Source of the DNA: Zhengitettix transpicula
Taxonomy: Eukaryota > Arthropoda > Insecta > Orthoptera > Tetrigidae
NCBI GenBank assembly: GCA_037074705.1
Contig: CM073593.1
Coordinates: forward strand, 103,501,738 to 103,565,737
Length of the DNA stretch: 64,000 nucleotides
Direction: 5' to 3'
The stretch's first letter is position 1. Each line of letters begins with the position of its first letter. The position numbers were made by a program, and so were the translations under genes. Below are positions 22,430 through 33,090 of the stretch, piece after piece. The notes under the pieces were generated by a model. It did not search any database. It was not told where the DNA came from and saw only the letters and a list, made by a program, of their open reading frames with translations.

Positions 22430-22900
22430 ACTAATCAGTCTGGTTAATGCCGTTTCCCTGCGAGAGAAACGGGGTGAGAGGGAAAAAAAGAGAGAGAGAA
22501 GAGCAAAGTCGGCTAGTGGAGCAGTAAAACGCAGATAACAGTCGAATTATGGGGAAGTCCCCGCCCCAACAATAAAGGCCGGGGCAGTTAATGTAGCAGG
22601 GCCGGAGAGGTAGGGCGATAAAGGGAATCGCAGACATTTCCAACTATTCCCGCGCTTTATTACTCTGCGAAAACACGTGAATTACACCCTACGTGCTCGC
22701 CTTAAATTTAATCCCGCTGAAAGCACTGGTATCTCGTCTGCTAACCCTGATGACGTTTCAATCCCCCTTTCCCTCGGAAAAATAACGTTACTCGACGGAG
22801 TGTGGGGGGGGGGGGGTGAAGGGGGGGGGAATAGTACACTCCACTGATTCCGAAGCTTCCTCTCCGATGTCGTGACTTCCATGTTACTGTAGTGTCGACT
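22430..22900. other. high-complexity GC-richer island, possible conserved non-coding DNA
   Basis: This island differs from its AT-rich surroundings. It has mixed composition, several CpGs and short motifs such as GGGGAAGTCCCCGCCCC, AATAAAGGCCGGGGCAG and CACGTG. It is not part of any repeat family seen here and has no coding relic. A G12 run at about 22804-22816 interrupts it. Regulatory function is only a guess from composition. Confidence 0.25.
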
Positions 22901-22984
22901 TCTCTCAGGGTATATAAACTATTATATCTTCAATCAAAGCTTATTGTGGGCAAGACGTCATCATGGACGACAATAAAAAAAAGA

Positions 22985-24740
22985 GGACGAAAATCCCAAG
23001 GTTTCGAAACGTCGTCATAATAAAAAATTAAAAATACTATAAATCTAATCAATGGTAAATACCTCCTCCTCTGTATGAAAATACCTGAAGAAGATACGAA
23101 AAGGTGTCGAAACGACGTCATAATAAAAAATTAAAATACTATAAAACTTAATCAATTGTAAATTCCTCCACTGTGGGGTAAATCTGAAGAAGATACGAAA
23201 AGACATCGAAACGTCGTCATAATAAAAAATTTAAAATACTATAAAACTTAATCAATTGTAAATACCTCCACTGTGGGGTAAATCTGAAGAAGATACGAAA
23301 AGACATCGAAACGTCGTCATAATAAAAAATTAAAAATACTACAAAACTTAATCAAATGTAAATTCCTCCACTGTGGGGTAAATCTGAAGAAGATACGAAA
23401 AGACATCGAAACGTCGTCATAATAAAAAATTTAAAATACTATAAAACTTAATCAATTTTAAATACCTCCACTGTGGGGTAAATCTGAAGAAGATACGAAA
23501 AGACATCGAAACGTCGTCATAATAAAAAATTAAAAATACTATAAAACTTAATCAATTGTAAATACCTCCACTGTGGGGTAAATCTGAAGAAGATACGAAA
23601 AGACATCGAAACGTCGTCATAATAAAAAATTAAAAATACTACAAAACTTAATCAATTGTAAATTCCTCCACTGTGGGGTAAATCTGAAGAAGATACGAAA
23701 AGACATCGAAACGTCGTCATAATAAAAAATTTAAAATACTATAAAACTTAATCAATTTTAAATACCTCCACTGTGGGGTAAATCTGAAGAAGATACGAAA
23801 AGACATCGAAACGTCGTCATAATAAAAAATTAAAAATACTATAAAACTTAATCAATTGTAAATACCTCCACTGTGGGGTAAATCTGAAGAAGATACGAAA
23901 AGACATCGAAACGTCGTCATAATAAAAATTTAAAAATACTATAAAACTTAATCAATTGTAAAAACTACCACTGTGGGGAAAATCTGAAGAAGATACGAAA
24001 AGACATAGAAACGTCGTCATAATAAAAAAAATTAAAAAATACTATAAATATAATTAATGGTAAATAACTTCTCAGTAGGAAAATACCTGAAGAAGATACC
24101 GAAAGGGGTCGAAACGTCGTTATAATAACAATTAAAAATAAATGTTAATCAATTGTAAATACCCCCACTGTAGGAAAATACCTGAAGAAGTTACGGAAAA
24201 CTGTCGAAACGACGTCAATTAAAAAAATTAAAAATACTATAAATCTTAATCAACTGTAAATACCTCCTCTGTAGGAAAATACCCGAAGAAGATACGAAAA
24301 GGTGTCGAAACGACATCATAATAAAAATGAAAAATACTGTAAATATTAATCAATTGTAAATACCTCCACTGTAGGAAAATACCTGAAGAAGATACGGAAA
24401 GGTGTCGAAACGACATCATAATAAAAATGATAAATACTGTAAATATTAATCAATTGTAAATACCTCCACTGTAGGAAAATACCTGAAGAAGATACGGAAA
24501 GGTGTCGAAACGACATCATAATAAAAATGAAGAATACTGTAAATATTAATAAATTGTAAATACCTCCTCCTCTGTAGGAAAATACCTGAAGAAGATACAG
24601 AAAGGAGTCGAAACGACGTCATAATAAAAAATTAAATATACTATAAATCTTAATCAATTGTAAATACCTCCTCCTCTGTAGGAAAATTCCTGTAGAAGAA
24701 TATTCAAAAAGACATCGAAACGTCGTCATTATAAAAATCA
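22985..24740 (+). repeat. 18-copy tandem array, 100-bp unit with hammerhead-like core (family B)
   Basis: GAAACG or its variant recurs at 23006, 23109, then every 100 bp from 23208 to 24008, then at 24111, 24206, 24307, 24407, 24507, 24610 and 24717. Each unit has CTGAAGA, one extra A, a helix II (GAUAC with GUGUC in the right-hand units, only partly paired with ACAUC in the central ones) and GAAACGTCGTC or GAAACGACGTC. Units at 23381-23680 and 23681-23980 are almost identical as 300-bp triplets, a small higher-order repeat. Helix I is weak (GU/AC at best), so activity is doubtful. Confidence 0.9.
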
Positions 24741-25489
24741 TGACTTTATGGTCATTAATTTGTTTTAATAACGTAGGACAAAATTGTTACAATTTCAACC
24801 CTCTATTTCTTAGTCTTCCGTTCAACCTCATTTGTTTCTGTTTACACTATATAAACTACTACATTTTATTGTTTTACGTTTCAATCAAATTTATATTAAT
24901 GCCGTTGGATGCTCCTTTTAAATATTATGTCAGAGTTTCCTACTATTAATGGTCGGTTTGACTTATTAGTGTCGGCTGTAAAACACCTAGTAGACAATAC
25001 GGTTCTACAAACTCGTAAATGTTGACGACGTTTGTGTACATGTTTACATCATTAAATTGCTCGATTTATATATATATATATAAAAAATATATACGACCGA
25101 ATAACAATCTGACTTTTGTTTGCAAACATTGTCCGGTTGATCTGTCCTGGTGTGTCTTTGCTCTGAGTAAATAAATACCGTCGTCGTCGTCCGTGTTTAC
25201 TTCTCTCGCGACAAATAACTGAAAGTAAGAGAGATTACCTTTAAGTCAATAAGAGATAGGGAAAAGAGAGACAATAAGTTGGGAACGAGTTAAATATTGA
25301 CTTCCTTTGTCACGGGAAAACGCGGAGGGAAGTGTCCGGACAAGCACAAGCATCTTGAGCAAAGAGCAGCAGCAGCCGTCTTATTCTTCTACACATCCAC
25401 GTGAAACATTAAACACACGTCAAGTTGCCAGTGTTTACACAACTGTAATCAGAAACTGAACGGCGATGACACTAGGGGTATAAATTAAT
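24741..25489. other. gene-free spacer
   Basis: AT-rich with a TA patch around 25070-25092; a GC-richer stretch at 25180-25420 with a CGTCGTCGTC run near 25181. No gene recognised. Confidence 0.45.
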
Positions 25490-27660
25490 ATCCCTTTATA
25501 GAAATACTTGTAAATTTTTATTATTATCAACGTCATAGAGTTTACGGAAAAAACTGTAAAAAAGTTTATTTAAAAAAGTTTTTTCGGTCTTTATTGAATC
25601 CTATTTTTTTTGTTTATTTTAGAACACGTTATTTTCTATATAAAAAATTCTTTTGACGTGTCTGTTTAATTTTTTAAAAATTTATTTCTAGTAGTAAATT
25701 TGAACTATAATTCTATAAGCTAATGACTGATAATAAAATAATAAATCAGTTACTGATCTTTTACACACACTTTATTTATTTTTATTTATAGCGTTACGAC
25801 GTTTCGATATGTCTTCAGTGAATACTGTGCCCGGTTTACTGTTAGAAAAATTTATTTACAGTCTTTCTTGAAGCCTAAATTTTTTGGTTTATTTTAGAAC
25901 ACGTTATTTCTTTTTTGAAAAACGATTTTGACGTGTCAATATAGTTTTTTTAAAATTTATTTCGAGTAGTAAATCACATCTTTAATTAAAGGCTGATTAT
26001 AAAATAATAAATCAGTTAATGGTCTTTTACAGACTCTTTAATTTTTTTATTTATAGCGTTACGACGTTTCGATACGTGTTCAGTGAATTCTGTGCCCGTT
26101 TTAGTGTCCGAAAAATTTATTTACCGTCTTTCTTGAAGCCTAATTTTTTTGTTTATTTTAGAACACGTTTTTTCTATATAAAAAAAGATTTTGACGTGTC
26201 TGTTTTATTATTTAAAAATTTATTTCTAGTAGTAAATTTGAACTATAAATCTATAAGCTAATGACTGAAAATAAAATAATTCAGTTACAGACTTTTTAAA
26301 CACACTTTATTTTATTTATTTATAGCGTTACGACGTTTCGATACATGATACGTGTTCAGTGAATTCTGTGCCCGTTTTACTGATTACCAAAAATTATTTG
26401 AAAAAGTAAAAATTTCTACGCTCTCCATTTTTCAGGCTTTCTAGAAGCCGATTTTTTTTGTTTATTTTAGAACTCGTTATTTCCTTTTTGAAAAAGATTT
26501 TGACGTGTCTGTATAATTTTTTAAAAAATTATTTTTAGTAGTAAATCACATCTTGAATTAATGGCTGATTATAAAATAATAAATCAGTTAATTTTCCTTT
26601 CACAGACTCGTTAATTTTTTTTATTTATACCGTTACGACGTTTCGATACGTGCTCAGTGAATTGTGTGCCCGTTTTACTGTTAGAAAAATTTATTTATAG
26701 TCTTTCTTGAAGCCTAATTTTTTTTGTTTTATTTTAGAACACGTTATTTTCTATATAAAAAAATTTGGACGTGTGTGTTAAATTTTTTAAAAATTTATTT
26801 CGAGTAGTAAATCAGATCGTTTATTAACGGCTGATTATAAAATAATAAATCAGTTAATTTTCCTTTTACAGAGTCGTTAATTTTTTTATTTATAGCGTAA
26901 GTACGTTTCGATACGTTTTCAGTGAATTCTGGTGCTGTTTTACTGATTAGAAAGATTTATATAAAAATGTTAAAATTTCTACCCTCCATTTTTCAGTCTT
27001 TCTTGGAGCATAATATTTTTGGTTTATTTTAGAACACATTATTTCCTAAAAAAATATTATTTTTAACGTGTCTGTATAATTTTTTAAATTTATTTCGAGT
27101 AGAAGTTCAGAACTATAATTCTATAAGCTAATGACTGATAATAAAATAATAAATCAGTTACTGATCTTTTACACACACATTATTTATTTTTATTTATAGC
27201 GTTACGACGTTTCGATACGTGATACGTGTTCATCGAATTCTGTGTCCGATTTACTGATTAGAAAAAAATTATTTAAAAAATTAAATTTTCTACCCTCCAT
27301 TTTCCAGTCTTTCTAGAAGCCTAATTTTATTTGTTTATTATAGAACACGTTATTTCGTTATTAAAAAATATTTAGACGTGTCAATATAATTTTTAAAAAA
27401 TTTGTTTCGAGTAGTAAGCTTGATCTTTAATTATGGGCTGATAATAAAATAATAAAGCGGTTAATGGCCTTTTACAGACTCGTTAATTTTTTTATTTATG
27501 GCGTTACGACGTTTCGATACGTGATACGTGTTCAGTGAATTCTGTGTCCGTTTTTACTGATTAGAAAAAAAATTATTTGAAAAAGTAAAAATTTCTACCC
27601 TCTCAATTTTTCAATCTTTCTTGGAGCTTAATTTTATTTTGTTTATTTTAGAACACATTA
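25490..27660 (-). repeat. tandem array, 265-305-bp units with eroded ribozyme-like core (family E)
   Basis: The anchor GCGTTACGACGTTTCGATA (with minor changes) occurs at 25791, 26056, 26325, 26630, 26895, 27199 and 27501, with spacings of 265, 269, 305, 265, 304 and 302 bp. In the minus sense the first unit has CTGAAGA followed by only CATATC before GAAACGTCG, so helix II is lost. Other units have CTGAACA. The rest of the unit has AGAACACGTTATTTC, GACGTGTC and AATAAATCAGTTA blocks. Probably a relative of families B and D that has lost the hairpin. Confidence 0.85.
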
Positions 27661-27890
27661 GAACAATGTAGACTAATAGTTATAACAGCCTTTCATTAAG
27701 GCTCTGTATAACAACGAAAAAAAGAATTTTCTAGCGATATGCGAACAAGGCGGACAAATAGCTCTAAAAAAAAGGCTCTGTATAACAACGAAAAATTTTT
27801 TTTGTAGTGAAATACAATCAAAGTCTGCACGGTGGACAAATAGGAATTTAGATGACATCGGATAAACTCCAAAAAGTGCTTAATTGAATA
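27661..27890. repeat. short local duplication
   Basis: AAGGCTCTGTATAACAACGA occurs twice, at about 27698 and 27771, within otherwise AT-rich sequence. No gene recognised. Confidence 0.6.
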
Positions 27891-28445
27891 CTTAAATATA
27901 CTCCTTGAGTACTGCAGGACGTAATTGTCACTCAGTCTTCAGACATCACGAGAGATTAAATTGATGACATTCTTAGCTAGATTAACAATGTAAACAAATA
28001 GTCGCCATATTGGAGTCACTAACATGGCGCGAAAATTAACTTACATTTTCCGGCAACGATCGTAAAGTATTTCGTATTCTTTTTTATTATCATTCGATGG
28101 AGTATTTCTGTATAAAATTTTTATTTAATGAAAATATTTCTGCTTTATTTTATTTCGGATAAATGAGATATTTCCTTTGTTCGTCGCATGGTAACGTCTC
28201 TCTCTGTCGCGTGACGTCATTGTCTCTTGGCTGCGCAGTAATTTAAAATTTAATGATCACGTTTTTTAATTATAATTCTTTACGCATGTACGCTAGGGGT
28301 TTCTCACCCCCCCCCCCCACCCCCACAGTACCGTTTCTCGTCGTTTGAAGAATATGTGTACCAACTTTTGTTACAATCTGTCCACGCTTTTTAAATATGT
28401 ATAGAGATTAACGTAAATACATACATACAAATATACATTCTTTTT
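27891..28445 (+). repeat. dispersed repeat R, copy 1 (uninterrupted)
   Basis: This ~550-bp segment is repeated at 36730-37740. Shared blocks are TATACTCCTTGAGTACTGCA, ATATTGGAGTCACTAA, ATGGCGCGAAAATTA, CCTTTGTTCGTCGC, AATCTGTCCACGC and CATACATACAAATATACAT. This copy has no retroposon at the site occupied in copy 2 (about 28259-28266 here), so it records the empty site. A C14 run lies near 28306. Confidence 0.85.
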
Positions 28446-29092
28446 TATTATATATGGATATACGTCTGCAACTTTTTGAAGTTAATTATATGATAATAAA
28501 ATAGTCAGAAAAAAAGACTGGGGATTAGACGTGAACAAATATAAACCATAAGTAATGTCTTTGCGATCTTTGTTGCTTTTCTCAGGTGTAGATTTGAAAG
28601 ATCTATTGTGAAATACTCTTTCATTTTTTTGTTACGAAGCCTTAACGTATTTTAATTTGTTCGGAATTTTAGAAAATAATTCTTCTTCTTTTCATTTTAA
28701 ATTCTAATATGTCACGACAGCCATTGGTGAGGTCAGACACCTTGCAAAGCTTCCTTCTTCTTCCAACATTGGCCATCAGCCTTATTAGCCTCGTTCTCAC
28801 CATATCTGCTACCCATGTGATAGCCTAATAATAAGAATGCCCACTTTGGAGTGTGAAAACAAGATTAACAGCTTTCCGAAACTCCTTATCGACGACGACG
28901 GACCTACAACAACATCTGCTTCTGCAACGTCGCCGAGGCTATATCTATATATAGATAGACAGATAGAAATCCCACATCGCATTCCAATACGACAGGAAAC
29001 AGCACCTTGAATAACAGCGCCGTGTCTTCCTTGATGCCACACTTCTGATTTAACAAGAATACCCATTCTCATTCCCAAACAATGTGGTTTTT
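28446..29092. other. gene-free spacer beside the mariner relic
   Basis: The right part (28700-29080) is of higher complexity and carries an 89-codon minus-strand frame (28809-29078). It lies just downstream of the mariner relic in its sense, but its sequence does not read as mariner transposase in any frame I checked. It may be unrelated DNA that the truncated transposon joined. Confidence 0.35.
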
Positions 29093-29257
29093 TTATTGTT
29101 CTCCCATTCGTGGTGCATCTTTTACATCAAAATGGCTCCAAAGAAATTTTGCATACACATGGGATAATTTTTTTTCCCCTTGCTTGAACAGTATTTTTAC
29201 CTTTTTGATTAATCAAAAAAGGAGAATATGTCGAAAATGCTGCTTTTCACTTTCCAT
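29093..29257 (-). pseudogene. mariner transposase, N-terminal relic
   Basis: Starts at an ATG (29257-29255) with ESEKQHFRHILL. After one frameshift in a T-run it continues KGKNTVQARGKKLSHVYAKF, then WSHFDVKDAPRMGEQ and a stop at 29093-29095. This is the N-terminal DNA-binding domain of mariner-family transposases: an HFRHILLFxFxKGKNAxQA opening, and a linker like WFxRFRSGNFDVxDAPRSGRP. The helix with the usual GE and CQ.WF residues is deleted between VYAKF and WSHF. The catalytic D,D(34)D domain is absent. It is a dead, truncated copy. Confidence 0.78.
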
Positions 29258-29639
29258 ATTTGAAAGAGTCCCAAAAAAACCCTGCGTAGCCTTGTATTGC
29301 CTTAGTAATACAGTTGGGTCATTTTACATTCATGATTAAATAACTACTTTTTGCATGTATCATAATATTTACGGAAGGTGTATATTAAATTAAATCTGGT
29401 TATTTAAAAACGTTAATCAAATAAGTGTGGATAAGAAAATAATTGCTTAGTTCTTCTTTTTAATTTTCTTTATCTTTTAACTGTTTCTTTTTGTCGGTTG
29501 GGTTTATTTAAATAAAATATTACCATTAGAATCCTGGAATAAAACATACTTGAAGGGTCATTCGGAAAGGTTTCCCCCCCCCCCCAACAGGAGGACTTGA
29601 TTGCGTTTCGTCACAGTCACACATCACACTTAAGTCGCA
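29258..29639. other. gene-free AT-rich spacer
   Basis: AT-rich with a C13 run near 29574. No terminal inverted repeat of the mariner copy was identified. Confidence 0.4.
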
Positions 29640-29764
29640 TAATATATATGAGCCAATTCCGACAAAAAGGTGATGATATAAATACCACACAACGACGTTT
29701 CTGGGATCCTTGTTTCCTTTCGTCAGGTGCGAAGAAGAGCCTAGAGCGACACAACTGCACTTGT

Positions 29765-30238
29765 GATTTTTTAGGGTAACAGGCTACATGAGGGTAATCC
29801 ACATGGTGGCAACTCCCCTTTAGTAGCATAGAAAGCGATTTGACAGGGGGGATGCGGAAGGGCAGAGGAAGGTAGCCAAGGGTTAACTACGGCCCCCCGG
29901 GCTATGGTTTAAGGATCCTACCCGGCAATTCGCCTAAAAGTGATGCAGGGAAATCCTTAGAAAAACCTGAATCGGGTAGGTCGGACATTTGGTACTTGTC
30001 CCACACCTTCCGATGGCGGGAGAGGGGTTTGCTGTGTGTGGTCGCAGCTGTACCCTCGCCGTGCCTTGACCGGTTTAGGAGGCAGCTGGCCGACTATTCC
30101 AATAGGAATAGCAGACAACTCTTACCGTATGCCTAAGGTCTGCGACCCCGGGACATTCACCTCTCAAAACAGGCCGACGTGCCTCGCCATGTGGGAACCT
30201 TAGTTCAAAAACCCAGAGAGATGTGAAGGCATCCCCCC
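29765..30238 (-). mobile_element. A-tailed retroposon, copy 5, nested, with 13-bp target-site duplication
   Basis: A 474-bp copy inserted into the 3' terminal repeat of the Penelope-like element. CAACTGCACTTGT occurs at 29752-29764 and 30239-30251, a perfect duplication of family A sequence. The poly-T run at the left is the A-tail of the minus-sense element. The nesting shows this retroposon moved after the Penelope-like element had inserted. Confidence 0.92.
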
Positions 30239-30385
30239 CAACTGCACTTGTCAGTTGGCAATACTCAAAAGCGACGAAAAACGCAACACGACAATGGGAG
30301 AGCCGAAGGGTTGGCCTAACAATAAGGGAGCAACGACAATGGGAGATCAGAAGAAGGTTCAGCGTCATATAAGCGGTCACAGCAA

Positions 30386-30645
30386 TTATTGAGTTTCATA
30401 GTTGTCTGTTTGTACATTAATAGCTGTGATGTTTGATTTAATGTGAAGTATCTCTGGAATTGTACCTGGCTGGGGGGCAACGACTAAAATCTTAGCATTT
30501 TGGCCAATCAAATGTATGTTTAGAATTGATTAAATGTTTGGAGACTAACAGATTGTCTCTGATATTAGACTCATGTTCCTTGATACGTGTATTAAGGGGA
30601 ACGTTTTGTTCGCCCCATGTAGCAGAAATTACAATTAGAGCAAGA
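30386..30645 (-). pseudogene. Penelope-like GIY-YIG endonuclease domain, relic
   Basis: The C-terminal endonuclease of a Penelope-like retroelement in three frames joined by two frameshifts. It reads CSNCNFCYMGRTKRS, then LNTRIKEHESNIRDN, HLINSKHTFDW, then NAKILVV, EILHIKSNITAINVQTDN and a stop at 30386-30388. The CxxC pair, the YMG (YIG of GIY-YIG), the arginine in TRIKEH and the HTFDW.NAKIL block are the usual landmarks of this domain in Penelope-like elements. The first half (GIY side) is missing because the family A repeat joins at about 30646. It is non-functional. Confidence 0.82.
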
Positions 30646-30800
30646 GATGTTGTGTGGCTCTAGACTCTTCTTTGCACCTGAAGTTAGGGAACAAGGATCC
30701 CAGAAACGTTGTTGTGTGGTAGTTATATTATCTCTATCTTTCTTATTCATTATTCATTATTTTCAATCAGACGAATTTTTTTTTCTTTTTAATTCCGTGT

Positions 30801-31904
30801 TAGTACAAGCTGTTTCTTCTTCTTCTTGGATTAAGAATGTTTAAATATTTATAGGTTATGGTTGCATAAATAGTATTTTATGACCTGAAACGTAAGAATA
30901 ATAATACTCAATTGATAAGAACCGCCAAAGTGTAATTTTCAAAAATTTACTCGTCTTCAAGTATGTGTAACCATTTGTTACCCGATATTCAGAATCCATT
31001 TTCGCTCCACATCGCTCCCATTTTCCCCATGGTGACTTACGACGGCTGCTGCAAATACGATAGCTAATAAACCGTGGAAACCAATTACTAAATGATTGCC
31101 GTGAGTCTATTTACCGGGACTTTTGAATGTGAGCCATAATAGAGCATTAACGGGGCTGCGGAAGAAGTAAAATAAATAAAAGGAACCTGGCCACGCGGAA
31201 ATGAGGAAAGCCTGTCAGGACCCGAGGAGGATTGAGAAAGAGAAAAGGAATGGTCATGAATAGGAAAGTAATTATCAGCTAGAGCTGTGCTCCTTCCTTA
31301 GTCTTCTGTCTGAAACATCTGCTGTTTCTCCTTTGTTCTGTCGCGTTGTTTTTAGGACTAGGGGTGTTTTTTTTCAAGTTCCGCACTTTCAAAAGACTTA
31401 ATAGTTTCATTTTACTGCATATTACTCCTTTTATTTCCATCGCTAAATGTATCCTATTCCTCCGGATATTCAAGATTCTTTCAGCATTAATTATACTTCT
31501 GCTTTTCCTCATTCGAAACATACGGTTTTACATTTTAGCATTACTTGTAATTTAACTGTTCGTACGTCTGGAAATAATCAGCAACGTATTTTTATCGACA
31601 GCAGTTAACAGAATTGAATGTTTCAAAGCAAAAAACTACCGTTAAATGGACAAACAAACAGACAAAAAAAAGGATTAAGGAAGATTTTCAAGTAGGTTAG
31701 TTTTGTATTATTCACAAACGAAAACCGAGGCCAGGTAGCTTCTTACTTGGAAACAGTAACAGAAAGGAGATTGGAAAAGAACAGAACTGAATATAAATTA
31801 AGCATGTTTAGGAACTCTAAAAAGGTGAAGGCAGTGGAAAAAACGAAGAACCGGAGCGCAATCATGGAACCCAACTTAGATTTGAAATTTTATAATACTA
31901 ATTG
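30801..31904. other. spacer with a high-complexity island
   Basis: No coding relic was recognised. About 31000-31260 is GC-richer and non-repetitive, with stretches such as GGCTGCTGCAAATACGATAG and ATGTGAGCCATAATAGAGCA. It could be conserved regulatory DNA. The remainder, including 69- and 80-codon frames on opposite strands at 31279-31555, has no domain. Confidence 0.3.
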
Positions 31905-32475
31905 TAAAGAATAATGAATAAGGAAGATAGCCAATTCAGACAAAAAAAACGGGTAATATAAATACCACACAACGATGTTTCTGGGATCCTTGTCACTTTT
32001 CCGTCAGATGCTAAGAAGAGCCTAGAGCGACACAACTGCAGTGATAAGTCGACAAAACTCAAAAGCCGAGATCGGAGTCAAATCCGGGATTATGGATGTC
32101 GCTGAGTTTATGACAACCCGGACAACGCCGGCTTTTGAGTGTTGTCATCTTACCTGTGCAGTTGTGTCGCTCTAGGCTCTTCTTAGCACCTGACGAAAGG
32201 GACAAGGATTCCAGTAACGTTGTTGTGTGGCATTTATGTCATCACTTTTTGTCTGAATTGGCTATTTTCTTATTCATTTGTTTCTTTCGTCCGGTTCTAA
32301 GAAGAGATTTTGAGTGTTGTCAACTGACGAGTGCAGTTGTGTCTCTCTACAGGTTCTTATTAGTACATGAGGAAAGGAACAAGGATCCCAGAAACGTTGT
32401 TGTGTGCTATTTCTATTACTCTTTGTCTTTCTTATTCATTATCTTCAATCAGAATTTTTTTTTTCGTTTTAATAT
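31905..32475. repeat. Penelope-like terminal repeat cluster with Helitron-like spacer
   Basis: A minus-oriented family A unit (31905-32046) is followed by the Helitron-like spacer (about 32047-32140, GAGATCGGAGTCAAATCC to ACAACGCCGGC) and two plus-oriented units starting near 32141 and 32315, about 174 bp apart. The order is the same as at 9.89-10.49 kb, so the composite itself has been copied. The first plus core has CTGACGA and GTAAC in place of GAAAC. Confidence 0.8.
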
Positions 32476-32949
32476 GAATTGTAGTTAAATCTTTGTAGGT
32501 GTATCGGAACGTTATTCATTTTAACTTCTTCTTTGTGTCTTTTATATGCTGCCAGCGGACATCTATCTAATATTACCGATTGAATTTCTCTATTTCTAAA
32601 TTCTAGTTTAGTTTCCTCTTCAACCTACTCTCCATTTCGTGAATCAACTCACTCTTAATATTCACTACATTTCACCCTCTTCCTTCCGACCTTCAGTAGG
32701 TGATTTATAATTCCATTATTTTTTTCAAAGAAGTTTTTTAACAGATTAATAATAAAGTATTTATAGTCTTAGGAAGAATTTATAACGATTTTAAATTATT
32801 TTTTACTAATAATGACACTGTGTGTGTTTATAACGCAAAATAAGGGCACATTTCAACCCGACTGGACCATATTCATCCAAAAAACCATGTTCTTGTAATG
32901 TCTATATTAAAAATAAGGAACGTAGGTTTTCCCGGTGTAGTTGCTGGAT
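32476..32949. other. gene-free AT-rich spacer
   Basis: AT-rich sequence with no recognisable feature. Confidence 0.45.
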
Positions 32950-33090
32950 GAAGTTCTCTCGGGATTCCAACCGGGTAGCGTAGTTTTGCAAATACAACGT
33001 TTCGATGGCTTGAAGAAGATGGCGGTGCAAGCCATCGAAACGTTGTGTTTACAAAACTACGCTACCCGGTTTGAATCCCGAGAGAACTTC
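32950..33090. repeat. 141-bp near-perfect palindrome with ribozyme-like core at its centre
   Basis: GAAGTTCTCTCGGGATTC at the left pairs with its inverse ending at 33090. The match continues through ACCGGGTAGCGTAGTTTTG and CAACGTTTCGATGGCTT to the centre. The centre reads TTGAAGA, one A, a six-pair helix II (GAUGGC/GCCAUC) and GAAACGTTGTG (33010-33041). The outer arms contain GGTTTGAATCCCG, close to a pol III B box, on each strand. It may be a foldback transposon or an inverted duplication of a terminal repeat. Confidence 0.85.

Larger units (their letters stand above)
29640..30800 (-). mobile_element. Penelope-like element with hammerhead terminal repeats, 5' truncated
   Basis: A composite element in the minus sense. 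From high to low coordinate it has an inverted family A repeat (30646-30800, plus orientation), a GIY-YIG endonuclease relic (30645-30386), then a family A terminal repeat in the same sense as the coding relic (30262-30239 and 29764-29640, split by a younger retroposon). The 3' repeat has CTGACGA, then GGATCCCA, then GAAACGTCGTTGTGTGG. Animal Penelope-like elements are known to carry hammerhead ribozymes in their pseudo-LTRs and to insert with inverted partial repeats. The reverse-transcriptase domain is missing. Confidence 0.75.

Noticed and set aside
22985..24740. CRISPR-like regular spacing at 100 bp
   Set aside because: Whole units are repeated with no unique spacers, and the setting is a eukaryotic nuclear genome.
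33010..33041. Active hammerhead at the centre of the palindrome
   Set aside because: C3 of the core is replaced by T (TTGAAGA) and no helix I partner is visible, so activity is unlikely.
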